Shown: positions 22,765 through 32,143 of the stretch, in pieces
Layout of the letters: every line of letters begins with the position of its first letter
Position numbering within the stretch: position 1 is the stretch's first letter
From: UBA1195 sp045598025
GTDB lineage: Bacteria > Bacteroidota > Bacteroidia > Bacteroidales > WCHB1-69
Length of the DNA stretch: 56,191 nt
Direction of reading: 5' to 3'
NCBI GenBank assembly: GCA_045598025.1
Contig: JAZLLH010000059.1
Coordinates: forward strand, 1 to 56,191
The notes under the pieces: model-generated
Told to the model about the DNA's origin: nothing
Seen by the model: only the letters and a program-made list of their open reading frames with translations
The model's database searches: none
Translations under genes and position numbers: made by a program

Positions 22765-24717
22765 ATGATGAAACATCTATCCATTTTTCGACTGCTGTTG
22801 CCGTTGCTCTTTGTTCTGCCGATGATGCAGTCAACGGCCCAGGATGTCAAGTCGTCCACCAACAAAAAAGCTATCAAACAGTATCAGAAAGGCTACGAGT
22901 ACATCCGCAACCGCCAGTTTGCCGATGCCATACATTATGCAAAAATGGCCATACAGGAGGATCCTTCTTTCACCGAGGCCTACATCATGGTGGCTGAGGG
23001 TTATTCGATTATCGGAGAGTCGGATCTGGCCGTGTTATACTATACCAAAGCCATCTATGTTGACCCGGATTTTTCTCCCAAGTTCTACTATTTTACAGCC
23101 CGGGAATATATGCGTTGCAACAAGTACAACGAAGCGCTGGATTTTTTTGCCCAGTATTTCGAGCATGCGGGTATCGACAAATCCAAGGCTTCAGCCGATG
23201 AGCGCAGCTATTATGACCAGTGCGTGTACAGAGCCAAACTGATGACGGATTCCAACCACATCCGGCTGGTCAATATGGGGCCGAATATCAATTCGCCCTT
23301 GGATGAGTATCAGCCGTCGTTCACAGCGGATGAATCTGAACTTATCTTCACCGTTCTGCGTCCGGCGGATGCTCTGACCGAGTGCAAGGGCTGTTCTACG
23401 GAGGAGGATTTGTACATCAGTCGTTTGCAGAACGGGGAATGGCAGCCGAGAAGGCCTTTGGGTGCTCCGGTAAATTCCCATTTCAACGAAGGGGCGCAAT
23501 GTATTTCCCCCGATGGAAAATATGTGCTTTTTACTGCCTGTAACCGTGATGACGGATACGGAAGCTGTGATTTATACTGGTCGAAAAAAGTAGGAGATCA
23601 ATGGACTGTTCCCCAAAATATGGGGAAACCTGTCAATACCCAGTATTGGGAATCCCAACCGACTTTCGGTGCGGACGGGAAAACCATCTATTATACTTCC
23701 AATCGTCCCGGGGGAAAAGGTAAATGCGATATTTGGATGACCACCATGAAGGAGGACGGTGTCTTTACGGATCCTGTCAATGTCGGGGAACCTATCAATA
23801 CCAACGGGGACGAGACGGCTCCGTATCTGCACCCCAACGGAATGGTGCTCTATTTCGTTTCCAACGGACATCCGGGTATGGGAGGTCAGGACTTGTTCTA
23901 TAGCCTCCAGAGCAGTAACGGGAAATGGAATCAGCCTATCAATATGGGGTATCCCATCAATACTGAGGCAGATGAATCCAATATCGTGGTCAATGCCAAG
24001 GGTACCCGCGGCTTTGTTTCTTCCAGCAAGGATGGGGGAAAGGGGCGCATGGATATCTACTGGTTTGAGATGCCGGAGAAATTGAGACCCCAGCCGATAA
24101 CCTATCTGAAGGGACGTATTTTCAATGCCAAGGATTCTTCCGCCCTTTGCGCCAAATTCAAAGTGATTGACTTGGAAACCGGGAAGGAAAGGGTAATGTC
24201 TACTTCCGATCCGGAAACGGGAGAATTTCTGGTATGTATTCCTACGAACGGAAGCTATGCACTGCATGCCCACCATCCGGATTTTCTGTTTTATTCCGCC
24301 AATTTTGAATTGGATTCCTCCTATAGCCTGAAACCCTATATAAAGGATATCTACATGAGTCCTATAGCTTTGGGACAGAGCATTGTGCTGAACAATGTGT
24401 TCTTCGACACGGACAAGGATAATTTGAAACCGGAGTCGGAAGTCGAATTGAACAATCTGGTGGAACTGATGCGCAACAATCCGAAAATGCGCGTTGAAAT
24501 ATCCGGACATACGGACAATCAGGGAAGCCGGGAACACAATACCACACTGTCCCGCAACCGGGCAAAAGCTGTGTATGATTATCTGGTATCCAAAGGAATC
24601 AAGGCCGACCGCATGCGTTATAAAGGATACGGATTCGATCAGCCCGTGGCAGATAACGCCACGCCGGAAGGCAGGGCGTTGAATCGTCGGACGGAATTCA
24701 AGATTGTCGGTTATTAG
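22765..24717 (+). CDS. PorE-like OmpA-family envelope protein (TPR, PD40 propeller, CRD, OmpA)
   Basis: A 650-residue protein with signal peptide (ending MMQSTAQ). TPR-like helices (about residues 35-150) precede a WD40/PD40 propeller with repeats such as EYQPSFTADESELIFT, CISPDGKYVLFTACN, PTFGADGKTIYYTSNRPGG and PYLHPNGMVLYFVSNG. A carboxypeptidase-regulatory domain (YLKGRIFNAKDSSALCAKFKV) and a C-terminal OmpA peptidoglycan-binding domain (NVFFDTDKDNLKPES ... ISGHTDNQGSREHN ... RNRAKAVYDYLVSKGI) complete it. This order is that of PorE of Porphyromonas gingivalis, a T9SS component anchoring the system to peptidoglycan. Many Bacteroidetes carry several paralogs, so orthology is probable but unproven. 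It lies between a beta-helix lipoprotein and queG. Confidence 0.83.
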   Translation: MMKHLSIFRLLLPLLFVLPMMQSTAQDVKSSTNKKAIKQYQKGYEYIRNRQFADAIHYAKMAIQEDPSFTEAYIMVAEGYSIIGESDLAVLYYTKAIYVDPDFSPKFYYFTAREYMRCNKYNEALDFFAQYFEHAGIDKSKASADERSYYDQCVYRAKLMTDSNHIRLVNMGPNINSPLDEYQPSFTADESELIFTVLRPADALTECKGCSTEEDLYISRLQNGEWQPRRPLGAPVNSHFNEGAQCISPDGKYVLFTACNRDDGYGSCDLYWSKKVGDQWTVPQNMGKPVNTQYWESQPTFGADGKTIYYTSNRPGGKGKCDIWMTTMKEDGVFTDPVNVGEPINTNGDETAPYLHPNGMVLYFVSNGHPGMGGQDLFYSLQSSNGKWNQPINMGYPINTEADESNIVVNAKGTRGFVSSSKDGGKGRMDIYWFEMPEKLRPQPITYLKGRIFNAKDSSALCAKFKVIDLETGKERVMSTSDPETGEFLVCIPTNGSYALHAHHPDFLFYSANFELDSSYSLKPYIKDIYMSPIALGQSIVLNNVFFDTDKDNLKPESEVELNNLVELMRNNPKMRVEISGHTDNQGSREHNTTLSRNRAKAVYDYLVSKGIKADRMRYKGYGFDQPVADNATPEGRALNRRTEFKIVGY

Positions 24718-25655
24718 TGGATGCTCTTTCGGCAACATCGGAAGAACGGATTCGTCGCAAAGCGTCGGAACTCGGTTTTTCGGCCTGCGGATTCGCGGAT
24801 TGTGCAGATTTTTCTTCAGAAGTGTCCTACTTCGAGCAATGGCTGCAGGAAGGGAATCAGTCGGAAATGGAATATCTCTCCCGCAACAGGGAGTTGCGTT
24901 ATCATCCGTCCCTGCTGTCGGAAGGCTGTCATTCAGTGGTGGTACTGCTGTTGAATTACCACCGAAAGGATTATGCCTCTTTGAAGAGTTCTTCCTATTG
25001 TGTTTCCGAATATGCATTGGGAAGAGATTATCACCTGGTGATGCGAGAACGGCTTCATCTTCTGTCCGCATACATGCAGACTTTGGGCAAGGATGTCCGT
25101 TGCCGTTGCTGCGTAGACACGGCTCCTGTACTGGAAAAAGCCATGGCAGCCCGGGCCGGTTTGGGCTGGATCGGGAAAAATACGCTCCTTCAAACAGATT
25201 CCGGCAGTCGCTTCTTCATAGGCGAGGTCTTCACGAGCCTTCCGCTTCAGGCCGGACATCCCATCGAAAATGCTTGCGGAAGTTGCAGGGCCTGCGTAGA
25301 TGCCTGTCCCACACATGCTCTGTCGGAGCCTTACCGCTTGGACGCCCGTCGCTGTCTGTCCTGTCAGACGATTGAGCGTCGTTCGCTGCCGTTGCCGCCT
25401 TTTCTCCGGAAGGCTATGTCCAAAACGATCTACGGTTGCGATGTGTGCCAAAGGGTTTGTCCTTATAATGCGCATTCAAAAGAAACAGAAATAAGTGATT
25501 TTTTGAGAGTTCCAAATTGGTTTTCGTGGACGGATTCCGATTGGGAGCAGATGGATGCTTCCGATTTCAAAGCCGCATTTGGAGATTCGGCTATGCAGCG
25601 TGCGGGTTGGGAACTTTTGCGCGAAAATATTCAAGCTGCATCGGAAAACCACTGA
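24717..25655 (+). CDS. queG: Epoxyqueuosine reductase
   Basis: QueG reduces epoxyqueuosine to queuosine in tRNA using cobalamin and two [4Fe-4S] clusters. The 312-residue protein has the N-terminal cobalamin-binding part (LGFSACGFADCADF, LNYHRKDY, VDTAPVLEKAMAARAGLGWIGKNT) and ferredoxin-like Cys sets CGSCRACVDACPTHAL, CLSCQT and CDVCQRVCPYN. The only fitting start is a GTG at 24717 sharing one base with the stop of the PorE-like gene; the nearest in-frame ATG is far inside the domain. This 1-nt overlap implies translational coupling. The link to the envelope gene upstream is probably just operonic packing. Confidence 0.9.
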   Translation: MDALSATSEERIRRKASELGFSACGFADCADFSSEVSYFEQWLQEGNQSEMEYLSRNRELRYHPSLLSEGCHSVVVLLLNYHRKDYASLKSSSYCVSEYALGRDYHLVMRERLHLLSAYMQTLGKDVRCRCCVDTAPVLEKAMAARAGLGWIGKNTLLQTDSGSRFFIGEVFTSLPLQAGHPIENACGSCRACVDACPTHALSEPYRLDARRCLSCQTIERRSLPLPPFLRKAMSKTIYGCDVCQRVCPYNAHSKETEISDFLRVPNWFSWTDSDWEQMDASDFKAAFGDSAMQRAGWELLRENIQAASENH

Positions 25656-25710
25656 TATTAAATCTTTGTGCTTTTATTGTCGGGGAAGGAATTCCTATTG
25701 TTTTTTTTTG

Positions 25711-25718
25711 TATCTTTG
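25711..25718 (+). promoter_or_regulatory. -7 box TATCTTTG for secA
   Basis: TATCTTTG lies 61 bp before the secA ATG at 25780 and after queG. The T-rich run just before it holds no TTG at the proper spacing. Confidence 0.55.
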
Positions 25719-25779
25719 CGCTCCATGTCCTTTGGACAAAGGAAAAACATAACTGATTGAAATATTGAACTGAATAGAT

Positions 25780-28700
25780 ATGGCAGATTTTTTGAAGAAA
25801 CTGTTCGGTACAAAATCGGACAGGGATATGAAAGAATTGAATCCGATTGTGGACGGAATTCAGAAAGTGTACGAGCAGATTGCCCTGCTTTCCAATGATG
25901 AATTGCGGGCGAAAACTGCATCCTTCAAACAGCAGATAGCCGATGCCACACAGGAGGAAAGATCCCAGATCAGGCAGATGCGGGAACGTTTGGATAACGA
26001 ATACGACATGCCTGTGGAAGAAAAGCGTCGTCTGTACGAATCCATAGAGAAATCAGAAGATTCCATTTATCAGGTTTCGGAGGATGTATTGAACGAAATT
26101 CTTCCGGAAGCTTTTTCCGTGATGAAGGAGACGGCTCGCCGTTTCAAGGAAAATGCGGAAGTCCGGGTGACGGCCACCGATTTTGACAGGGATTTGGCTG
26201 CCCGTTACGACAATGTAACCATAGAAGGCGAACAGGCTGTATACCAGAATCATTGGATGGCCGGTGGAAACGAGATCACATGGGATATGTGCCACTACGA
26301 TGTGCAGTTGATCGGCGGCACCGTCCTGCATCAGGGAAAAATCGCCGAAATGGCCACGGGTGAAGGAAAAACTCTCGTGGCCACGCTTCCTGTCTATCTG
26401 AATGCTCTGACGGGTGAGGGAGTGCATGTGGTTACCGTGAACGATTATCTGGCCCGACGTGACTCCGAATGGATGGGCATGCTCTATATGTTCCACGGTT
26501 TGTCGGTAGACTGCATTGACAAACACGAACCGAACTCCGAAGAACGCCGTCAGGCCTACCTGGCTGACATCACTTTCGGAACCAACAACGAGTTTGGTTT
26601 CGACTACCTGCGCGACAATATGGCGCGCAATGTGGGTGAACTGGTACAGCGTCGGCACAACTACGCCATCGTGGACGAAGTGGATTCTGTGCTGATTGAT
26701 GACGCCCGTACGCCTTTGATTATTTCAGGCCCCACACCCAAAGGGGAAGATCAGGATTTCGACAAATACAAACCCATTGTCGAAAAACTGTATAATGCCC
26801 AGCGTCAGCTCGTGAATATGCTGTTGTCCGATATTCGCCGTCTGTTGGCAGACAAGAGCAATCCGAAAAACGAGGAAGAGGCCGGAAAACTTCTGCTTCG
26901 CGCCCACAGGGGGCTTCCCAAAAACAAGGCGCTGATCAAGTTGTTGAGCGAGCCAGGTATGAAGCAACTGCTGCTGAATACGGAAAGTTTCTATATGGCG
27001 GAGCAGAACAAGAACATGTACATCATTGATGACGAGCTCTATTTTGTGATTGAAGAAAAGCAGAATTCGGTGGATATCAAGGATAAAGGTATCGATTTGG
27101 TAGCCAGTGACACCCAGGATCCCAAATTCTTCATCATTCCCGACATCGGCAGTGAAATTGCCGATATGGAGCAGCAACATTTGAGTGCCGATGAGATGCT
27201 GGAACGCAAGAGCAAATTGTACAGCGAATTTTCTGCGGCATCCGACCGTATCCATACCATTCAGCAACTGCTGAAGGCCTACACCATGTTCGAACGGGAT
27301 GTGGAATACATCATCACGGCCGACAATAAGGTCAAAATCGTGGACGAGCAGACCGGTCGTGTGATGGAAGGACGCCGTTACAGCGACGGACTGCATCAGG
27401 CCATTGAAGCCAAGGAAAACGTAAAAGTCGAAGCCGCCACCCAGACCTATGCGACCATCACCCTGCAGAACTATTTCCGTATGTATCGCAAATTGGCGGG
27501 TATGACGGGTACGGCTGAAACCGAGGCCGGCGAACTGTGGAATATCTACAAGTTGGATGTGGTGACTATTCCGACGAACAAACCTGTCATCAGGGAAGAT
27601 AGGGACGATTTGATATACCGAACCAAACGTGAAAAATATGCGGCCGTCGTAGACGAAATCATCGCCTTGCACGAGCAGGGCCGGCCGGTACTGGTAGGTA
27701 CAACTTCTGTAGAGACGTCCGAACTGTTGTCCGCCATTCTGAATCGTCGGAAAATCAAGCACAATGTTCTGAATGCCAAATTGCATAAAAAGGAGGCCGA
27801 CATTGTGGCAGAAGCCGGTCGTCTGGGTACGGTAACCATTGCCACCAATATGGCCGGTCGTGGAACCGATATCAAGATTTCTCCGGAGGTGAAGGAATTG
27901 GGAGGTTTGGCCATCATAGGTACGGAACGTCACGACTCCCGCCGTGTGGACCGTCAGCTCCGTGGCCGTTCTGGCCGACAGGGCGATCCGGGCTCTTCCC
28001 AGTTCTATGTGTCACTGGAAGACGACCTGATGCGCTTATTCGGTTCCGAACGTATTGCCAAAGTGATGGACCGTCTCGGATTTCAGGAAGGTGAAGTAAT
28101 TCAGCACAGCATGATTTCCAAATCCATAGAGAAGGCCCAGAAGAAAGTGGAAGAGAACAATTTCGGTATCCGTAAGCGCCTGTTGGAATACGACGATGTG
28201 ATGAGCAAGCAGCGTGAAAGCATTTATCGCAAGCGTCGGAATGCTCTGTACGGAGATAAATTGGCTGTGGATATTGCTGAAATGTTCCAGAGTATGAGTG
28301 ATTTTATCACGACTTCGTATCAGGAAACCAAAGATTATGTAAGCTTTGAGAGAGCCTGTGTGTCCATCATGGGTTGTGAAGCTCCGGTGAGCGAGCAGGA
28401 ATTTCTCCAGATGAAATCGGCTCCCATTATTGAATCCCTGAATCAGCAGGCCTATGCCAATTACAAGGAACGCATACTGAAACTGTCAGAAAATGTGATT
28501 CCCATTATTCAAATGGTATACGACAGGGAAGGTTCCCGGTATGAAAATATCGCCATTCCGGTGACAGACGGGAAGAAGACCCTGACCATTATCGCACCCA
28601 TGAAACGCTGTTTGGAAAACGGTGCCCGCGAAGTGGCCCTGTCCATTGAAAAATGCCTGGTGTTGGCCGTGATTGACGATGCTTGGAAGGAGCATCTTCG

Positions 28701-29070
28701 CGCCATGGACGATTTGAAGCAGTCTGTGCAGAATGCTTCTTATGAGCAGAAGGATCCCTTGCTGGTATACAAATTCGAATCCTATGACCTGTATTCCAAT
28801 ATGCTGACGGACATTTACCGCGATGTGGTCACTTTCCTTTGCAAGGGTCAGGTGCCTGTTCGCGAGCCACAGAATATGCGCTCTTCCAATGTTCCTAAAC
28901 AGGATGTCCGACTGAAAGAAGGTCGGGAAGAGGTGAATTCCAACACCAATGCTCCCCAGCAGAGGGAAGTCACTCAGCCAATCAAGGTGGAAAAAAGAGT
29001 GGGAAGAAATGATCCCTGCCCTTGCGGCAGTGGAAAAAAATACAAGAACTGTCACGGGAGGGTCAGTTAA
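25780..29070 (+). CDS. secA: Preprotein translocase ATPase SecA
   Basis: SecA drives Sec-dependent export through SecYEG. The 1096-residue protein has Walker A ATGEGKTLVATLPVYL, DEAD-type VDEVDSVLIDDARTPLIISGP, the preprotein-crosslinking region, the helicase motifs TNMAGRGTDIKISPEV and DRQLRGRSGRQGDPG, the two-helix finger area, and a C-terminal zinc-binding tail NDPCPCGSGKKYKNCHG. It is about 200 residues longer than proteobacterial SecA because of insertions usual in Bacteroidetes. Two genes, GT4 and hldD, follow with gaps of 6 and 8 bp, so they are likely cotranscribed. Confidence 0.97.
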   Translation: MADFLKKLFGTKSDRDMKELNPIVDGIQKVYEQIALLSNDELRAKTASFKQQIADATQEERSQIRQMRERLDNEYDMPVEEKRRLYESIEKSEDSIYQVSEDVLNEILPEAFSVMKETARRFKENAEVRVTATDFDRDLAARYDNVTIEGEQAVYQNHWMAGGNEITWDMCHYDVQLIGGTVLHQGKIAEMATGEGKTLVATLPVYLNALTGEGVHVVTVNDYLARRDSEWMGMLYMFHGLSVDCIDKHEPNSEERRQAYLADITFGTNNEFGFDYLRDNMARNVGELVQRRHNYAIVDEVDSVLIDDARTPLIISGPTPKGEDQDFDKYKPIVEKLYNAQRQLVNMLLSDIRRLLADKSNPKNEEEAGKLLLRAHRGLPKNKALIKLLSEPGMKQLLLNTESFYMAEQNKNMYIIDDELYFVIEEKQNSVDIKDKGIDLVASDTQDPKFFIIPDIGSEIADMEQQHLSADEMLERKSKLYSEFSAASDRIHTIQQLLKAYTMFERDVEYIITADNKVKIVDEQTGRVMEGRRYSDGLHQAIEAKENVKVEAATQTYATITLQNYFRMYRKLAGMTGTAETEAGELWNIYKLDVVTIPTNKPVIREDRDDLIYRTKREKYAAVVDEIIALHEQGRPVLVGTTSVETSELLSAILNRRKIKHNVLNAKLHKKEADIVAEAGRLGTVTIATNMAGRGTDIKISPEVKELGGLAIIGTERHDSRRVDRQLRGRSGRQGDPGSSQFYVSLEDDLMRLFGSERIAKVMDRLGFQEGEVIQHSMISKSIEKAQKKVEENNFGIRKRLLEYDDVMSKQRESIYRKRRNALYGDKLAVDIAEMFQSMSDFITTSYQETKDYVSFERACVSIMGCEAPVSEQEFLQMKSAPIIESLNQQAYANYKERILKLSENVIPIIQMVYDREGSRYENIAIPVTDGKKTLTIIAPMKRCLENGAREVALSIEKCLVLAVIDDAWKEHLRAMDDLKQSVQNASYEQKDPLLVYKFESYDLYSNMLTDIYRDVVTFLCKGQVPVREPQNMRSSNVPKQDVRLKEGREEVNSNTNAPQQREVTQPIKVEKRVGRNDPCPCGSGKKYKNCHGRVS

Positions 29071-29076
29071 GGCAGC

Positions 29077-30213
29077 ATGAAACGCGTTGTCCTTTCCGTC
29101 ACTAACGATTTGTACACCGATCCGAGGGTAGACAAAGTATCCCATAGCCTGGAAAAAATGGGCTGTCGGGTTCTTCTGTTGGGGAGGCGTTATGCCGATT
29201 CTCCTGCTCTGCAGGCTCGTACGTATCAGACGGACCGTATGCGTATGTTCTTTCGTAAGGGACCTCTGTTTTATGCAGAATTCAATATCCGTTTGTTTTT
29301 CCGTTTGCTGTTTACTCCCTGCGATATTCTGGTTGCCAATGATTTAGATACTTTATTGCCCAATGTGCTGGTGAGCCGTCTCCGTCGCAAGCCCTTGGTG
29401 TATGACAGTCATGAATATTTTTGTCAGGTTCTGGAGGTGGTATCCCGCCCCAGAGTTCAGGCGGTATGGCATCGCATTGAGCGGTATTGTTTCCCGAAAC
29501 TGGAACGGGTAATCACGGTATCGGATTCCATTGCCGAAGCGTATGCAAAGGAATACGGAAAAAAGGTTGAGGTGGTCCGGAATGTTCCCGTGCGCAGCAC
29601 GAATGTGTCTCCGTGCTGCCGTAAGGATTTGGGACTGCCCGAAGATAAGAAAATCATCATATTGCAGGGCAATGCCATTCATAAAGACAGAGGCGGCGAA
29701 GTCCTGGTGGAAGCCATGCCCTGTCTGCCGGATGAAGTCCTGCTGTTGGTCGTGGGTTCCGGAGATGCCCTGCCGTGGATGCGGCAAAGGGTGGAGGAAC
29801 TGCATATACAGGATAGGGTCCGTTTTGTCGGAAGAGTTGCTCCGGAGCGTTTGTCGGATTACACCCGCTGTGCGGATGTGGGCGTATCATTTGACCGGAA
29901 TGTATGTTTGAATCATTATTTCAGTTTGCCGAACAAACTGTTCGAGTACATTCAGGCCGGCCTTCCTTTGTTGGTGTCCGATTTGCCAGAGAGGCGCCGT
30001 ATCGTGGAAACCTACGGTGTCGGAATGGTCTTGGACGATTTGCGGCCTCAGGCAGTAGCTGCTTCCGTTCGGAAACTGCTGTTGGATGACGTTTTTTATG
30101 CTTTGTGCAAAAAGCATTGTCTGGAAGCTGCGCAGGTGTTGCATTGGGAAAATGAAGAGAAAATTTTAAAAAAGATATACATTCCTTTGATTAATACAGA
30201 AAAAAATATTTAA
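29077..30213 (+). CDS. Family 4 glycosyltransferase
   Basis: A 378-residue GT-B transferase. The N-terminal domain begins KRVVLSVTNDLYTDPRVDKVSHSL, a stretch common in Bacteroidetes GT4 proteins, and includes VYDSHEYF. The C-terminal domain has IILQGNAIHKDRGGEVLVEAMP, VGSGDALPWM and the donor-site region VSFDRNVCLNHYFSLPNKLFEYIQAGLP, with the E-x7-E type pattern. Donor and acceptor are unknown. Placed between secA and hldD, it may act in LPS or surface-glycan assembly. Start ATG at 29077, 6 bp after the secA stop. Confidence 0.88.
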   Translation: MKRVVLSVTNDLYTDPRVDKVSHSLEKMGCRVLLLGRRYADSPALQARTYQTDRMRMFFRKGPLFYAEFNIRLFFRLLFTPCDILVANDLDTLLPNVLVSRLRRKPLVYDSHEYFCQVLEVVSRPRVQAVWHRIERYCFPKLERVITVSDSIAEAYAKEYGKKVEVVRNVPVRSTNVSPCCRKDLGLPEDKKIIILQGNAIHKDRGGEVLVEAMPCLPDEVLLLVVGSGDALPWMRQRVEELHIQDRVRFVGRVAPERLSDYTRCADVGVSFDRNVCLNHYFSLPNKLFEYIQAGLPLLVSDLPERRRIVETYGVGMVLDDLRPQAVAASVRKLLLDDVFYALCKKHCLEAAQVLHWENEEKILKKIYIPLINTEKNI

Positions 30214-30221
30214 ATCAATCC

Positions 30222-31202
30222 ATGAGATATACAGTTGTCACTGGGGCAGCCGGTTTTATAGGAAGCTGCATGATTCAAAAATTGCATGAGGACGGTGTGG
30301 AAAACATCGTGGCAGTAGACGATTTTTCAAAAACGGAAAAACTCCGGAACACGGAAGATAAATCCTATATTCATAAGGTCAGTCGAACAGAATTTTTTTC
30401 GTGGTTGGAAATGAATTCCAATCAGGTGGATTTCGTTATACACCTGGGCGCGCGGACTGACACGACGGAAACCCGCTGGGAGATTTTCCAGGAATTGAAT
30501 CTGAACTATACCAAAGAGGTATGGTCAGCCTGTACCTATTACCGGATTCCTATGATTTATGCTTCATCGGCAGCCACATACGGAGCCGGAGAACACGGAT
30601 ATGGGGATAGTCATTCCGTAGTGGAAAAGCTGGAGCCCCTCAACCTCTATGGCATTTCCAAAAATGAATTTGACAAATGGGCACTCGCCAAAGATGACGA
30701 AGAAGAAACACCTCCTTTTTGGGCCGGTTTGAAGTTTTTCAATGTGTATGGGCCGAACGAATACCACAAGGGACGTATGGCTTCCGTTATATTGCATTCT
30801 TTCCATCAGATCAATGAGAGTGGCAAGGTAAAGCTGTTCCGTTCGCATCGTTCTGATTATAAAGATGGTGAACAGCTACGTGATTTCGTGTATGTCAAGG
30901 ACCTGGTAAAGGTGATTCGTTTTCTGATGCTCAATCGGCCGCACAATGGTTTGTACAATCTGGGTACAGGTCATGCCCGCTCGTTTTATGATTTGGCTGT
31001 GGCCACCTTCAATGCCATGGGAAAGGAAGTGCACATCGAATTTGTCGATACGCCTTTGGACATCCGTGACAAGTACCAGTATTTTACGGAAGCGGATATG
31101 GATAAACTTCGCAAAGCCGGGTACGAAGAGGATTTTTATACTTTGGAAGAAGGTGTGTCCGACTATGTGCGCAACTATCTGATTCCCGATAAGTGCTGGT
31201 AA
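30222..31202 (+). CDS. hldD: ADP-L-glycero-D-manno-heptose-6-epimerase
   Basis: HldD (RfaD) epimerises ADP-heptose at C6, making the heptose precursor of the LPS inner core. The 326-residue short-chain dehydrogenase-like protein starts MRYTVVTGAAGFIGSCM (NAD(P)-binding loop), followed by VAVDDFS, HLGARTDTTE, the catalytic Tyr-Lys in NLYGISKNEFDKWA, and FNVYGPNEYHKGRMASV. The HKGRMAS stretch and overall length are typical of HldD rather than UDP-glucose epimerases. It ends the secA-GT4-hldD run, convergent with araC. Confidence 0.92.
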   Translation: MRYTVVTGAAGFIGSCMIQKLHEDGVENIVAVDDFSKTEKLRNTEDKSYIHKVSRTEFFSWLEMNSNQVDFVIHLGARTDTTETRWEIFQELNLNYTKEVWSACTYYRIPMIYASSAATYGAGEHGYGDSHSVVEKLEPLNLYGISKNEFDKWALAKDDEEETPPFWAGLKFFNVYGPNEYHKGRMASVILHSFHQINESGKVKLFRSHRSDYKDGEQLRDFVYVKDLVKVIRFLMLNRPHNGLYNLGTGHARSFYDLAVATFNAMGKEVHIEFVDTPLDIRDKYQYFTEADMDKLRKAGYEEDFYTLEEGVSDYVRNYLIPDKCW

Positions 31203-31233
31203 TACGGCAAACTCAAAGTATTCCGAAAGAAGG

Positions 31234-32139
31234 TTACGTCGTTTGTTTCCGGTAGTGTTTCGGTGAACATCCCACGTGTTCCTTGAAGTATTTCCCAAAG
31301 AAAGACTGACTGCAGAAATTCAATTCGTCGCTGATTTCCTGTATGGTTTTTCCTGTGTTTTTCAACAGGTTTTTTGACTCGTTGATTACTACTTCATTTA
31401 TCCAGTCGGAAGCATGGTATCCGCTGACTTCATGTACAATGGTTGAGAGATATTTAGGCGTGATATGGAGTCTTTCCGCATAGTATCGGACGCTTCTCTC
31501 CTGCTTGTAGTGGGAGGAAAGTTCCTGAAGAAAGGATTCTACATATTCATCTTTTCGGTTTTTTTCCCGTTTGGGCTGCTTTTCGATAAGACGGCTGGCA
31601 ATGTCACACAATTCGTAGGTCAACCCCAGGAGCATGTGCCGTATCACATCGTTATTGAAGGCACCCTTGGGAAGTATTCTCCTTTTTTCAAAAAAATCCT
31701 GGTATTCACGGATGATGCTGATTTCTTCCGGAGAAAGATGATTGCATGGGTTTTTGCGCAGAAATAGGAAAAAATTTAGGAATCCTTGAATCTGTATTAG
31801 TTGCATGGATATTTCAGGTGTGAGAATAATGCAACTGCAGTGGAAACCGTTGTTTTTTACCATGGAAATCCATTGGTCCGGTAGCAGAACCATCAAATCG
31901 TCCTTGCGGATATCATAATCCTTCAGATTGATGCGTAATGTGCAGGAACCGCTGGTGCAGCATCCGATGATGGTGACTTTGTTGACAGCCGTTTCTTCAA
32001 AATCGTGAATACCTCCGAAATCACTGACAATGACCAGATGGTCGTCAACGATTTCCGTTTCGATTTTGTCTCGGTGCGAGCGAAGTTCCTGTTGAACCGT
32101 CTGTATGTCCCAAAGTAGCGGCGTTTTCGATGTATTCAT
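31234..32139 (-). CDS. AraC-family transcriptional regulator of the efflux operon
   Basis: A 301-residue regulator. The start is the ATG at 32139, four bases after the stop of the RND-TolC gene. The N-terminal half looks like a cupin-type sensor domain (IIGCCTSGSCTLRINLKDYDIRKDDLMVLLPDQWI). The C-terminal half has two helix-turn-helix units: SVRYYAERLHITPKYLSTIVHEVSG and TIQEISDELNFCSQSFFGKYFKEHVGCSPKHYRK, ending in the AraC signature. It is the last gene of adaptor-pump-regulator and likely controls it. An upstream in-frame ATG would lie inside the RND gene and is unlikely. Confidence 0.9.
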   Translation of the reverse strand: MNTSKTPLLWDIQTVQQELRSHRDKIETEIVDDHLVIVSDFGGIHDFEETAVNKVTIIGCCTSGSCTLRINLKDYDIRKDDLMVLLPDQWISMVKNNGFHCSCIILTPEISMQLIQIQGFLNFFLFLRKNPCNHLSPEEISIIREYQDFFEKRRILPKGAFNNDVIRHMLLGLTYELCDIASRLIEKQPKREKNRKDEYVESFLQELSSHYKQERSVRYYAERLHITPKYLSTIVHEVSGYHASDWINEVVINESKNLLKNTGKTIQEISDELNFCSQSFFGKYFKEHVGCSPKHYRKQTT

Positions 32140-32143
32140 TTTT

